NCBI GenBank assembly: GCA_016458225.1
Contig: JAEMGR010000007.1
Coordinates: forward strand, 281,895 to 345,894
Direction: 5' to 3'
Source: Myxococcaceae bacterium JPH2
GTDB taxonomy: Bacteria; Myxococcota; Myxococcia; Myxococcales; Myxococcaceae
Length of the DNA stretch: 64,000 bases
Shown here: positions 18,915 to 25,636 of the stretch, piece after piece
Layout: each line of letters opens with the position of its first letter
Position numbering within the stretch: the stretch's first letter is position 1
Notes under the pieces: generated by a model
The model's input: the letters and a program-made list of their open reading frames with translations, nothing else
Told to the model about the DNA's origin: nothing
The model's database searches: none
Made by a program: the position numbers and the translations under genes

Positions 18915-19439
18915 ATGAGCGACGACGTGGGAGCGGTCCGCACGCGCACCGTGACGTGGCGGGACACGCGCGAAGGGGTGAGCGCGGCGAAGACGATGTC
19001 GGGCCTGGAGTACCTGCGGGCCATCGCTCGCGGAGCGCTGCCTCCCGCGCCCATCGCGGTGGTGCTGGGCTTCACGGTGAAGGACGTGGCGGAGGGGAAG
19101 GTGGTGTTCGAGGTGGCGCCGGGAGAGCACCAGTACAACCCCATCGGCACCGTGCACGGCGGCTTGGCGGCCACGGTGCTGGACTCGGCGATGGGGTGCG
19201 CGGTGCACACCTTGCTTCCGGTGGGCACGGCCTACACGACGCTGGAGCTGCATGTGAACTACGTGCGCCCCATCTTGTGGGACTCGGGCCCGCTCACCTG
19301 CACCGGCGAGGTGCTCCACCAGGGAGGGCGGGTGGCCACCGCGCAGGGGCGACTGACGGATGCCTCGGGGAAGTTGTATGCCCACGGCACCACCACATGC
19401 ATGCTGTTGCGCCCTCCTTCGGCCGGAGGACGTGAGTAG
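18915..19439 (+). CDS. PaaI-family hotdog-fold thioesterase
   Basis: The 174-residue product contains the hotdog-fold signature around YNPIGTVHGGLAATVLDSAMGCA (about residues 75-98, with the catalytic Asp in VLDSAMG), typical of PaaI/YbgC-like acyl-CoA thioesterases. It hydrolyses acyl- or aryl-acyl-CoA in the cytoplasm. Start ATG 18915 follows GAAGGAGC, a good ribosome-binding site; the longer in-frame extension would read through the dyads and is rejected. A TetR regulator gene follows after 8 bp and a KAS II gene is divergent, which suggests a small acyl-metabolism module. Confidence 0.88.
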   Translation: MSDDVGAVRTRTVTWRDTREGVSAAKTMSGLEYLRAIARGALPPAPIAVVLGFTVKDVAEGKVVFEVAPGEHQYNPIGTVHGGLAATVLDSAMGCAVHTLLPVGTAYTTLELHVNYVRPILWDSGPLTCTGEVLHQGGRVATAQGRLTDASGKLYAHGTTTCMLLRPPSAGGRE

Positions 19440-19447
19440 GAGGACGA

Positions 19448-20071
19448 ATGCGGTACGGACCCGAGCACAAGCAGGCCACCCACGCGCGCATCCTGGCCGC
19501 GGCGGAGTCGCTCTTCCGCACCGCGGGCTTCACTGGCGCCAGCGTGGAGCGGGTGATGCGGGCCGCGGGCATGACGGTGGGTGGCTTCTATGCGCACTTC
19601 GCCTCCAAGGAGGCGCTGCTCGCTGAAGCCATTGGCGAGTTCATGCGCAAGACCGAGCCCCGCTGGGTGGGTGGCCTGGAGGACCTGTCGGGCACGGAGT
19701 GGGTGGCGCACTTCGCGCGCCGCTACCTCTCGCGACAGAACCGGGACAACCTGGAGACGGGCTGCATGGTCCCGTCGCTCCTGTCGGACCTGACGCGGGG
19801 GCCGCCCGAGGCGCAGGCCGCGTTCGCGCAGGGGGTGGAGTCGCTCGTGGCGGAGGCGACCCGCCGCGTGCCGGGCGCGGAGGGCGTGACGGCGCGGCAG
19901 CGCGCGCTGGCCACCCTGGCGCTGTGCTTCGGGGCGATGACGCTGGCGCGGGCCACGTCCTCGCAGGCGCTGTCGGACGAGGTGCTCCAGGCGGCGCGGG
20001 CCTTTCTGGTGGCGGAAGACAAGGACCCGGGAGAGAGGGCCGCGCGCGCCGTCAAGAAGAAGGCGCGGTGA
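19448..20071 (+). CDS. TetR-family transcriptional regulator
   Basis: The N-terminal helix-turn-helix is clear: HARILAAAESLFRTAGFTGASVERVMRAAG followed by VGGFYAHFASKEALL (residues ~10-57). The ligand-binding C-terminal domain is of the TetR_C type, with ETGCMVPSLLSDL. It is co-transcribed with the thioesterase 8 bp upstream. It probably autoregulates and may also control the divergent KAS II gene through the paired dyads at 18760 and 18880. An acyl-CoA or fatty-acid ligand is a reasonable guess from the neighbours. Confidence 0.93.
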   Translation: MRYGPEHKQATHARILAAAESLFRTAGFTGASVERVMRAAGMTVGGFYAHFASKEALLAEAIGEFMRKTEPRWVGGLEDLSGTEWVAHFARRYLSRQNRDNLETGCMVPSLLSDLTRGPPEAQAAFAQGVESLVAEATRRVPGAEGVTARQRALATLALCFGAMTLARATSSQALSDEVLQAARAFLVAEDKDPGERAARAVKKKAR

Positions 20072-20096
20072 CCTGAAGGCGGCTTCGGGGGTGTCA

Positions 20097-20116
20097 CCCA
20101 CGGATCAGCCCGTGGG
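20097..20116. terminator. Hairpin downstream of the TetR gene
   Basis: Perfect 7-bp arms CCCACGG and CCGTGGG enclose a 6-nt loop, 26 bp after the TetR stop codon. No T-run follows, so termination would have to be factor-dependent. Confidence 0.4.
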
Positions 20117-20217
20117 CGGGAAGTGTTGGCCACGATCCAAGACGGGCGCGGGGGCTGTTTGCGAAGCACGTCCGTCCGGTCAACCTGTTGCTTCCTTCCT
20201 GCACAGGAGAAAGTCCC

Positions 20218-21438
20218 GTGGCCGATCTCCGTCCCTTCCGTGGTGTCCGCCCTCCGAAGGCCGTGGTGCAGCAACTCGTGGTGCCTTCGTCCGACAGCAT
20301 CTCGCTGGAGGAAGCGCGCGCGGACGTGCGCGGAAACCCCCGCAGCTTCTTTCGCATCTGCCGACCCGAGGCGGACCTGGCTCCCGACGCGCCTCGCACC
20401 GTGGCGAAGCTGGCGGCGCTCGGGCGCCACAACCTGGAGTCCTTCCTGGCCGAGGGGTGGTTGCGCCAGGACGAGGCCGCCCACTTCTACGTGTACCGGC
20501 AGCGCATGGGAGACCACGTGCAGGTGGGGCTGCTCGCCTCCGTGAGCGTGGCCGAGTACGACGCGGGCCTCATCAAACCGCACGGCCCCACGCGCCCGGA
20601 CACCGAGGCGGTGCGCACGCGCCATGTGGACGCGCTCGGTGGGAACGACGAGCCCGTGGTGCTCGTGTACCGGGCCCGCGACACGCTGGACGCGCTCGTC
20701 TCCGAGGCGATGCGGGGCCCTTCCGAGTATGACTTCACCACCGAGGAAGGCATCCGCCACACGTTCTGGTGCGCGCGCCCGGAGCTGAGCGTGCACCTCA
20801 CGGATGCGTTCCGCGCCGTGCCCTCGCTCTATTTGGTGGACGGGCACCACCGCGCGGCGGCGGCCTCGCGGGTGAACGCGCTGCGCGAGGCGCGCCGCGA
20901 GGGCCGAGGGCACTGCCGCTTCATGGCGATGGTGTTCCCCCACGACCAGGTTCGCGTCCTGGAATACAACCGCGTGGTGAAGGACCTGCACGGCATGAGT
21001 CCGGGCGTGTTCCTCGAACGGCTCTCGGAGCGCTTCGAGGTGAAGCGAGGCGCCCGGCCTCGGCCGGAGCAGGAGCGCCGCTTCGGCATGTATCTGGAGG
21101 GTACGTGGTACCAGCTCACCGCGAAGCCGGGCACGTTCGAGCGGACGCCGCTCGGCCTCTTGGACGTCACCCTGCTGCAGCAGAACGTGCTCTCGTCCCT
21201 CCTGTGGGCGGGGGGCCCCCACGCGGAGGGCCGCGTCGAGTCCGTGCCGGGGAGCTTGGGCACCGGCGAGTTGGAGGCGCGGGTGGACTCCGGCCAGTTC
21301 CGCGTCGCCTTCGCGCTGTTCCCCGCCAGCATCGAGCAGGTGCTGGCCGTGGCGGATGCGGGAGAGGCCATGCCAGCGAACTCCGTCTGGCTGGAGCCTC
21401 GGCTGCGCACGGGGCTGGTGACGCACGTGTTCAGCTGA
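20218..21438 (+). CDS. DUF1015 family protein (ParB/SerK-like motif)
   Basis: The product has 406 residues. The start is inferred at GTG 20218 because CAGGAGA lies 8 bp upstream. It carries the DUF1015 features LYLVDGHHRAAAASRV (about residues 202-217) and LRPFRGVRP at the N-terminus. The DGHHR motif resembles the ParB/sulfiredoxin-type motif of free-serine kinases such as SerK. In many bacteria DUF1015 genes sit beside serA/serC; here serC is 13 kb away. A role linked to serine phosphorylation is possible but not shown. The protein is cytoplasmic with no membrane segment. Confidence 0.82.
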   Translation: MADLRPFRGVRPPKAVVQQLVVPSSDSISLEEARADVRGNPRSFFRICRPEADLAPDAPRTVAKLAALGRHNLESFLAEGWLRQDEAAHFYVYRQRMGDHVQVGLLASVSVAEYDAGLIKPHGPTRPDTEAVRTRHVDALGGNDEPVVLVYRARDTLDALVSEAMRGPSEYDFTTEEGIRHTFWCARPELSVHLTDAFRAVPSLYLVDGHHRAAAASRVNALREARREGRGHCRFMAMVFPHDQVRVLEYNRVVKDLHGMSPGVFLERLSERFEVKRGARPRPEQERRFGMYLEGTWYQLTAKPGTFERTPLGLLDVTLLQQNVLSSLLWAGGPHAEGRVESVPGSLGTGELEARVDSGQFRVAFALFPASIEQVLAVADAGEAMPANSVWLEPRLRTGLVTHVFS

Positions 21439-21463
21439 GCTTCCCGCGTGCGCGAGGGTCGCG

Positions 21464-22870
21464 ATGAGGACGCGCGCTGTCGTCCTCATCGTCGTCCTGG
21501 GCTGGATGGCGAGTGCGTGCGCCACCGCGCGCGCGCGCCGTCCGCCGGGCGACCCCACGGCGCTGCGCTACAACATCTCCTGCACGCTCGGACCTGAGCC
21601 TGCGCTGGACGTGGAGGTGGTGCTGTTGCCGGGCGGGCCTCGGGACTTCCTCTTCAGCCAGCCCGGTGGCGTCGACACGGTGTGGGCCGCGTTCGAGCAC
21701 GGCGATGTCCGCGCGCTGCGAGTGACGGCGGGGGGCGTGCACGTGCCCTCCTCGGCTCGCTTCCTGCGCTACCGCTATGCGCCGGACGCGCGGCACCGCG
21801 GACACGGCCCGGGGCTGTTCACCGGCATGGGGGACGCGGGTTCATTCCACGTCGCGGGCCGCGCGTACCTGCTCCGGCCTCGTGTGGTGACCCCGGGCTT
21901 GCGCGTGGAGCTGTTCGTCGAGGGCGCGGAGGCGCTGCTGCCCTGGGCGCCGAGTGACGGCGGGCTCTATCACCTGCGCGGCGAGGACCTGGTGGACTCG
22001 GGGTTCCATGGGTTCGGCGGGCGGCGCTGCCTCGTGCGGCTGGAGAACGCGACCGTGGAGGTGGCCATCCTCGGGCGGCTGACGCAGCTGCGTGATGCGG
22101 ACGTGTGCGAGTGGATCCGTCAGGCCGCGGTGGAAGTGGCCACCGTGCGCCACGCCTTCCCGTATCCGCGCGTCACGGTGCGCGTGGTGCCGATGCCCGG
22201 TGATTCCGACGCGGGACTCTTTGGGATGGTGCTGTGGAGTTCGCCGCCCAGCATCTCCATCCTCGTGGGGCAGGACGCTTCGCGCGAGGCGCTCGGTGGC
22301 GACTGGGTGGCCGTGCACGAGATGCTCCACCTCGCGCATCCCGCGCTGCTGCCTCACGTCCCCTGGCTCACCGAGGGCCTGGCCACCTACTACACGGAGC
22401 TGGCGCGAGCGCGCTCAGGTCGGCAGACCGCGCAGCAGGCCTGGGCGGAGCTGCTCGCGGGCTTCGAGCGCGGCCGGGAATCGGCCGGTGCACGGACCAT
22501 GGCGGAGGTGGTGGAGCACGGCGACTACATGTCCACGTATTGGATTGGCGCGCTGTTCGCCCTGCATCTGGACGTGGAGTTGCGGCGCGTCAGCCATGGC
22601 ACCCGGCGCTTGGAGGACGTGCTGGAGTACCTCGCGCGCCAGGGGCAGACCTCCACGCTGGGCGCGTTCGGCGTCGCGGTGGATGCCGTGGCGGGACAGC
22701 CCCTGTTCGATGCGCTCCTGGCCCGGCACCTTCCCCGGCCCGCCTTCGCCGAACTGGAGGGGTTGCTGCAATCCCTGGGGGTTCGACAGGGTCCCCAGGG
22801 CGTCACGCTCGCGCCTGCCCCGGAGGGGGCCTTGCGACAGGCGCTGGATGGGGAGCGCCCGAAGCTGTAA
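21464..22870 (+). CDS. M61-like gluzincin metallopeptidase lipoprotein
   Basis: A signal peptide ends in the lipobox-like MASAC (Cys 19), so this is a predicted lipoprotein. The middle of the 468-residue protein has a zinc protease motif HEMLH (His 285, Glu 286, His 289) followed by WLTEGLATYY, whose Glu supplies the third ligand. This arrangement is that of gluzincins such as M1/M61 aminopeptidases. The N-terminal half is beta-rich. Activity on peptides outside the cytoplasm is likely; substrate is unknown. It stands 25 bp behind the DUF1015 gene and 67 bp before the yceI-like gene. Confidence 0.8.
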   Translation: MRTRAVVLIVVLGWMASACATARARRPPGDPTALRYNISCTLGPEPALDVEVVLLPGGPRDFLFSQPGGVDTVWAAFEHGDVRALRVTAGGVHVPSSARFLRYRYAPDARHRGHGPGLFTGMGDAGSFHVAGRAYLLRPRVVTPGLRVELFVEGAEALLPWAPSDGGLYHLRGEDLVDSGFHGFGGRRCLVRLENATVEVAILGRLTQLRDADVCEWIRQAAVEVATVRHAFPYPRVTVRVVPMPGDSDAGLFGMVLWSSPPSISILVGQDASREALGGDWVAVHEMLHLAHPALLPHVPWLTEGLATYYTELARARSGRQTAQQAWAELLAGFERGRESAGARTMAEVVEHGDYMSTYWIGALFALHLDVELRRVSHGTRRLEDVLEYLARQGQTSTLGAFGVAVDAVAGQPLFDALLARHLPRPAFAELEGLLQSLGVRQGPQGVTLAPAPEGALRQALDGERPKL

Positions 22871-22892
22871 CCCGCTGCGTCGGACCTGCGTA

Positions 22893-22923
22893 ACGGATGC
22901 ATCCGTGGAAACACGGCATCCGT
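22893..22923 (+). promoter_or_regulatory. Palindrome plus hairpin in the leader of the YceI/MNIO cluster
   Basis: A perfect 14-bp palindrome (ACGGATGCATCCGT, 22893-22906) is followed by a second direct copy of GCATCCGT at 22916-22923. As RNA the segment can fold into a hairpin: ACGGATG pairs with CATCCGT, CCGTG with CACGG, closed by a GAAA tetraloop. It lies 14 bp before the YceI start. It may be an operator, an RNA element or the terminator of the upstream gene; no T-run is present. Confidence 0.5.
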
Positions 22924-22937
22924 AGTGGAGGTCCACC

Positions 22938-23561
22938 ATGACGCGAACCATCCTGGCGCTCGCCGCGGTCCTGGCCTTGACCGCGAACGCGGCCGAGCCC
23001 ACCCCCGCCGCGCGCTCCTTCATCTTCAATGATCCGAATCACCGGGACACGGTGATGTTCGTCCTCGACGCACCGCTCGAGGTCATCAACGGCCTCTCCA
23101 ATGAAATCCGCGGGCGTGTGGACGTCCAAGGCACCAAGGTGAGTGGAAAGTTCCAGGTGCCGGTTCGTTCCCTGAAGACGGGCAATGACACCCGGGACGG
23201 GCACTTGCAGAATGATCGCTGGCTGGATGCGCAGAAGCATCCGGACATCGTGTTCGAGTTCAAGGATGTAGTGCTCCCCACTGCCCCCGAGGTGGGCAAG
23301 CCCTTGAAGGTGAAGGCGAAGGGACAGTTCACGGTCCACGGCGTGACGCGCGAAGAACCCGTCGAGGTCACGGCGACGTTTTTTCAAGAAACGGCTGAGA
23401 CCCGGAATCGCGCGGCAGGTGAATTGTTACGGGTCCGCGCAAAATTCCAGATTCCGCTGGAGGCCTATGGCGTCAAGCGGACCGAAGCGTTGGTGCTCAA
23501 GGTCGGGGAGACCGCAGAGGTCTCCATCGATGCCTGGGGCTCGACGCAATTCAAGCTGTAG
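22938..23561 (+). CDS. YceI-family periplasmic lipocalin-like protein
   Basis: The 207-residue product has a cleavable signal peptide ending at ALTANAAE and a YceI domain. Typical segments are GRVDVQGTKVSGKFQVPV, LKTGNDTRDGHLQNDRWLDAQKHPDIVFEF and KGQFTVHGVTREEPV. YceI proteins are small beta-barrels that bind isoprenoid quinones or amphiphiles in the periplasm. A strong GGAGG precedes ATG 22938. The next gene, a Cys-repeat lipoprotein, starts 36 bp downstream, so the YceI protein appears to be the first gene of the MNIO cluster. Confidence 0.93.
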   Translation: MTRTILALAAVLALTANAAEPTPAARSFIFNDPNHRDTVMFVLDAPLEVINGLSNEIRGRVDVQGTKVSGKFQVPVRSLKTGNDTRDGHLQNDRWLDAQKHPDIVFEFKDVVLPTAPEVGKPLKVKAKGQFTVHGVTREEPVEVTATFFQETAETRNRAAGELLRVRAKFQIPLEAYGVKRTEALVLKVGETAEVSIDAWGSTQFKL

Positions 23562-23597
23562 TTCCCCCCAACGCAGTACGAAAGGAAGCGAAGCACC

Positions 23598-23861
23598 ATG
23601 AACGTCAAGGCTCTTGCGGCGATCGTCGGCACCCTCTCCCTCGGCGCGCTGGCCACCGGCTGTGCGTCCACGAAGTCCGCGGAGGGCCCGCAGGCGGCCT
23701 CCTCCGAGAAGGGCGCCGAGGGCAGCTGCGGCGCGAAGGCCACCGAGGCGAAGGGCTCCGAGGCGAGCTGCAACGCCAAGCACGAGGCCACTCCGGCGGC
23801 CACCCCGGAGAAGGGCGCGCAGGGCAGCTGCGGCAACGGCTCCTGCGGCCAGAAGAAGTAA
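23598..23861 (+). CDS. Cys-repeat lipoprotein, candidate MNIO-modified (bufferin-like) precursor
   Basis: This small protein has 87 residues. A signal peptide ends in a lipobox-like ALATGC, making Cys 22 a candidate lipidation site. The mature part is Ala/Glu/Lys/Gly-rich with four Cys (44, 58, 78, 83) in three imperfect repeats: EKGAEGSCG, KGSEASCNAK and EKGAQGSCGNGSCG. Bufferin/HvfA-type precursors carry EGKCG-like motifs whose Cys are modified by a DUF692 enzyme; the gene directly downstream encodes such an enzyme and a DUF2063 partner. The inference is that this is the substrate and that the product chelates copper or another metal at the cell envelope. A lipid anchor would be unusual. 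AAGGAAG precedes ATG 23598. Confidence 0.8.
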   Translation: MNVKALAAIVGTLSLGALATGCASTKSAEGPQAASSEKGAEGSCGAKATEAKGSEASCNAKHEATPAATPEKGAQGSCGNGSCGQKK

Positions 23862-23897
23862 GACGTTGGGCCTTCACGGGCCCGCGCGCTGAACTCC

Positions 23898-23927
23898 GGG
23901 CGGTGGGAAGGAAGCTTCCCGCCGCCC
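23898..23927 (+). terminator. Strong hairpin between precursor and MNIO gene (attenuator-like)
   Basis: Thirteen-bp arms (23898-23910 and 23915-23927) with one G-U wobble and a GAAG loop are followed by GTGTTGTT. It sits 36 bp after the precursor stop and 36 bp before the MNIO start. Partial termination here would give more precursor than enzyme mRNA, a common arrangement in RiPP operons. Confidence 0.7.
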
Positions 23928-23963
23928 GTGTTGTTCCACGCCACCTTGAATCAGGAGTCCCAC

Positions 23964-24812
23964 GTGCCCGCGAGCTATGCGCACAGACATGGGCTGAGAG
24001 CACTCGGCGCGGGTATCGGGCTGCGCCGCGATTTCTATGAGGCGCTGCCGCGCACGGAGCGGGCGCTCGACTGGGTGGAGATCATTCCCGAGAACTTCCT
24101 CACGCTGGGCGGACGTCCGCAGCGCGCGCTCGACGCGTGTCGCGAGCGCTGGTCCGTGCTGCCTCATGGCGTGGGCCTCAACATCGGCGGGCCGGACGCG
24201 CTGGATGAGGACTACGTGTCCCGCCTGGCGGCGCTGGTGCGGCGCGTGGATGCGCCCTTCTTCTCGGATCACCTCTGCTATTCGAGACTGGGCGGGGTGC
24301 ACCTGCACGACCTCTTGCCGCTGCCCTTCACGGATGCGGCGGTGGAGCACGTGGTGCCGCGCGTGCGTGAGGTCATGGCGCGGGTGGGGCGGCCCTTCCT
24401 CCTGGAGAACCCCAGCTACTACGCGAAGATGCCGGGTGGCACGTTGGCCGAGGCCGACTTCCTGCGCCACGTGGTGGAGCAGGCGGACTGCGGGCTGCTG
24501 CTCGACGTGAACAACGTGTACGTCAACGCGATGAACCACGGCTATGACCCGCGCGCCTTCGTGGATGCGCTGCCGCTGGAGCGCGTGGTGCAGATCCACC
24601 TCGCGGGGCATGAAGTGCGCCCGGACGTGCTCATCGACACGCATGGCGCGTCGGTCTGCGACGACGTGTGGGCGCTGTATCGCTACACGCTTGCGCGCAC
24701 GGGTGCGGTGTCCACCTTGATTGAGTGGGACCAGGACATCCCCTCGCTCGACGCCGTGTTGGACGAGGCCGACCGGGCACGCATTGTTCTGCGCGAGGAG
24801 CCGCGCCGATGA
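23964..24812 (+). CDS. DUF692 / MNIO-family iron enzyme (BufB/HvfB-like)
   Basis: The 282-residue product belongs to the multinuclear non-heme iron oxidative enzymes (MbnB, TglH and BufB relatives), which modify Cys residues in peptides. Family motifs in order are GIGLRRDFY, IIPENF, FFSDHLCYS (His 103), LLENPSYY (Glu 148), LLDVNNVYVN (Asp 181), IHLAGHE (His 212), DTHGA (Asp 225, His 227) and IEWDQDIP (Glu 254). Start GTG 23964 is chosen because AGGAG lies 6 bp upstream. It overlaps the DUF2063 gene by 4 bp (ATGA), implying translational coupling. The likely substrate is the Cys-repeat lipoprotein upstream. Confidence 0.92.
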   Translation: MPASYAHRHGLRALGAGIGLRRDFYEALPRTERALDWVEIIPENFLTLGGRPQRALDACRERWSVLPHGVGLNIGGPDALDEDYVSRLAALVRRVDAPFFSDHLCYSRLGGVHLHDLLPLPFTDAAVEHVVPRVREVMARVGRPFLLENPSYYAKMPGGTLAEADFLRHVVEQADCGLLLDVNNVYVNAMNHGYDPRAFVDALPLERVVQIHLAGHEVRPDVLIDTHGASVCDDVWALYRYTLARTGAVSTLIEWDQDIPSLDAVLDEADRARIVLREEPRR

Positions 24813-25543
24813 AGCCGGAGCTGAAGCACTTCTTCGACTCGATGGGCGCCTACTTCGAGGGTGCGCCCGAGGGCGCGGGCCTGGAGCGCCTCTATGCCGC
24901 GCACCCGGGTTGGGAGACGCCGCGCACGCGCACGTCCCTCTACGGTGGCTTCGTGCGAGGGCATGTCCGAGGCGCGCTGGAGAAGCTCTTTCCGCTGAGC
25001 CGCCAGGGCGTGGGCGAGGCGGCGTGGGACGCGCTGGTGGAGGAGTACACGCGCACGCGCCCGGCTCGGCACTATGAAATCAATCGGCTGGGCGAGGCCT
25101 TTCCTGGCCATGTCGCGGACCGCGTGGAGGAGCTGGGGTTCGCGCCGCACGTGCCCGCGCTCGCGCGGTTCGAGTGGGCGGACTTCGCCGTGTTCGCCTC
25201 GGAGGAGGTCGTGCCCGGCGCGGTGGACCGGCTGACTGCGAACCCGACCCTGACGGTGCTGGAGCACGCGTTCCGCATCTGCGCGCACGTGCGAGCGGGC
25301 GATGCGCGCGCGGTGCCCGAGGCGGGTGAGGAGCTGGCGCTGCTGTGGCGTCACCCTGGACAGCTCGCGACGTTCTACATGGAGGCCACGCCCTCCGCGC
25401 TCCTGGTGCTGAAGATGGCGGTGGAGGGACTCACGGCTGAGCACGTGGCCGCAGCCACGGGGATGAGCGAAGCCCAGGTGCGCGCCGACGTGGTCCGCTT
25501 CGCGCGCGATGGCCTGGTGTTGCTGCCGCCCGAGTCACCGTAG
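24809..25543 (+). CDS. DUF2063 partner protein (BufC/HvfC-like)
   Basis: The 244-residue product resembles DUF2063 (putative DNA-binding domain) proteins that accompany DUF692 enzymes. The N-terminal helical part contains YGGFVRGHVRGALEKLFPL and the DUF2063-like YEINRLGEAFPGHV; the C-terminal part ends in a winged-helix-like segment. In MNIO systems this protein is the precursor-binding partner (RRE-like role) and not a transcription factor. ATG 24809 overlaps the MNIO stop codon. It is the last gene of the cluster and converges on the PI-PLC-like gene. Confidence 0.88.
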   Translation: MKPELKHFFDSMGAYFEGAPEGAGLERLYAAHPGWETPRTRTSLYGGFVRGHVRGALEKLFPLSRQGVGEAAWDALVEEYTRTRPARHYEINRLGEAFPGHVADRVEELGFAPHVPALARFEWADFAVFASEEVVPGAVDRLTANPTLTVLEHAFRICAHVRAGDARAVPEAGEELALLWRHPGQLATFYMEATPSALLVLKMAVEGLTAEHVAAATGMSEAQVRADVVRFARDGLVLLPPESP

Positions 25544-25636
25544 GTCGTTCGCGCTCGGCGTGGAGGCTCACGGGCGTGCGCGATGGATGGGGTTCTGCTG
25601 GCGCCTGTGCCTCCGTTGAACACGGGCCTTGTGCGC

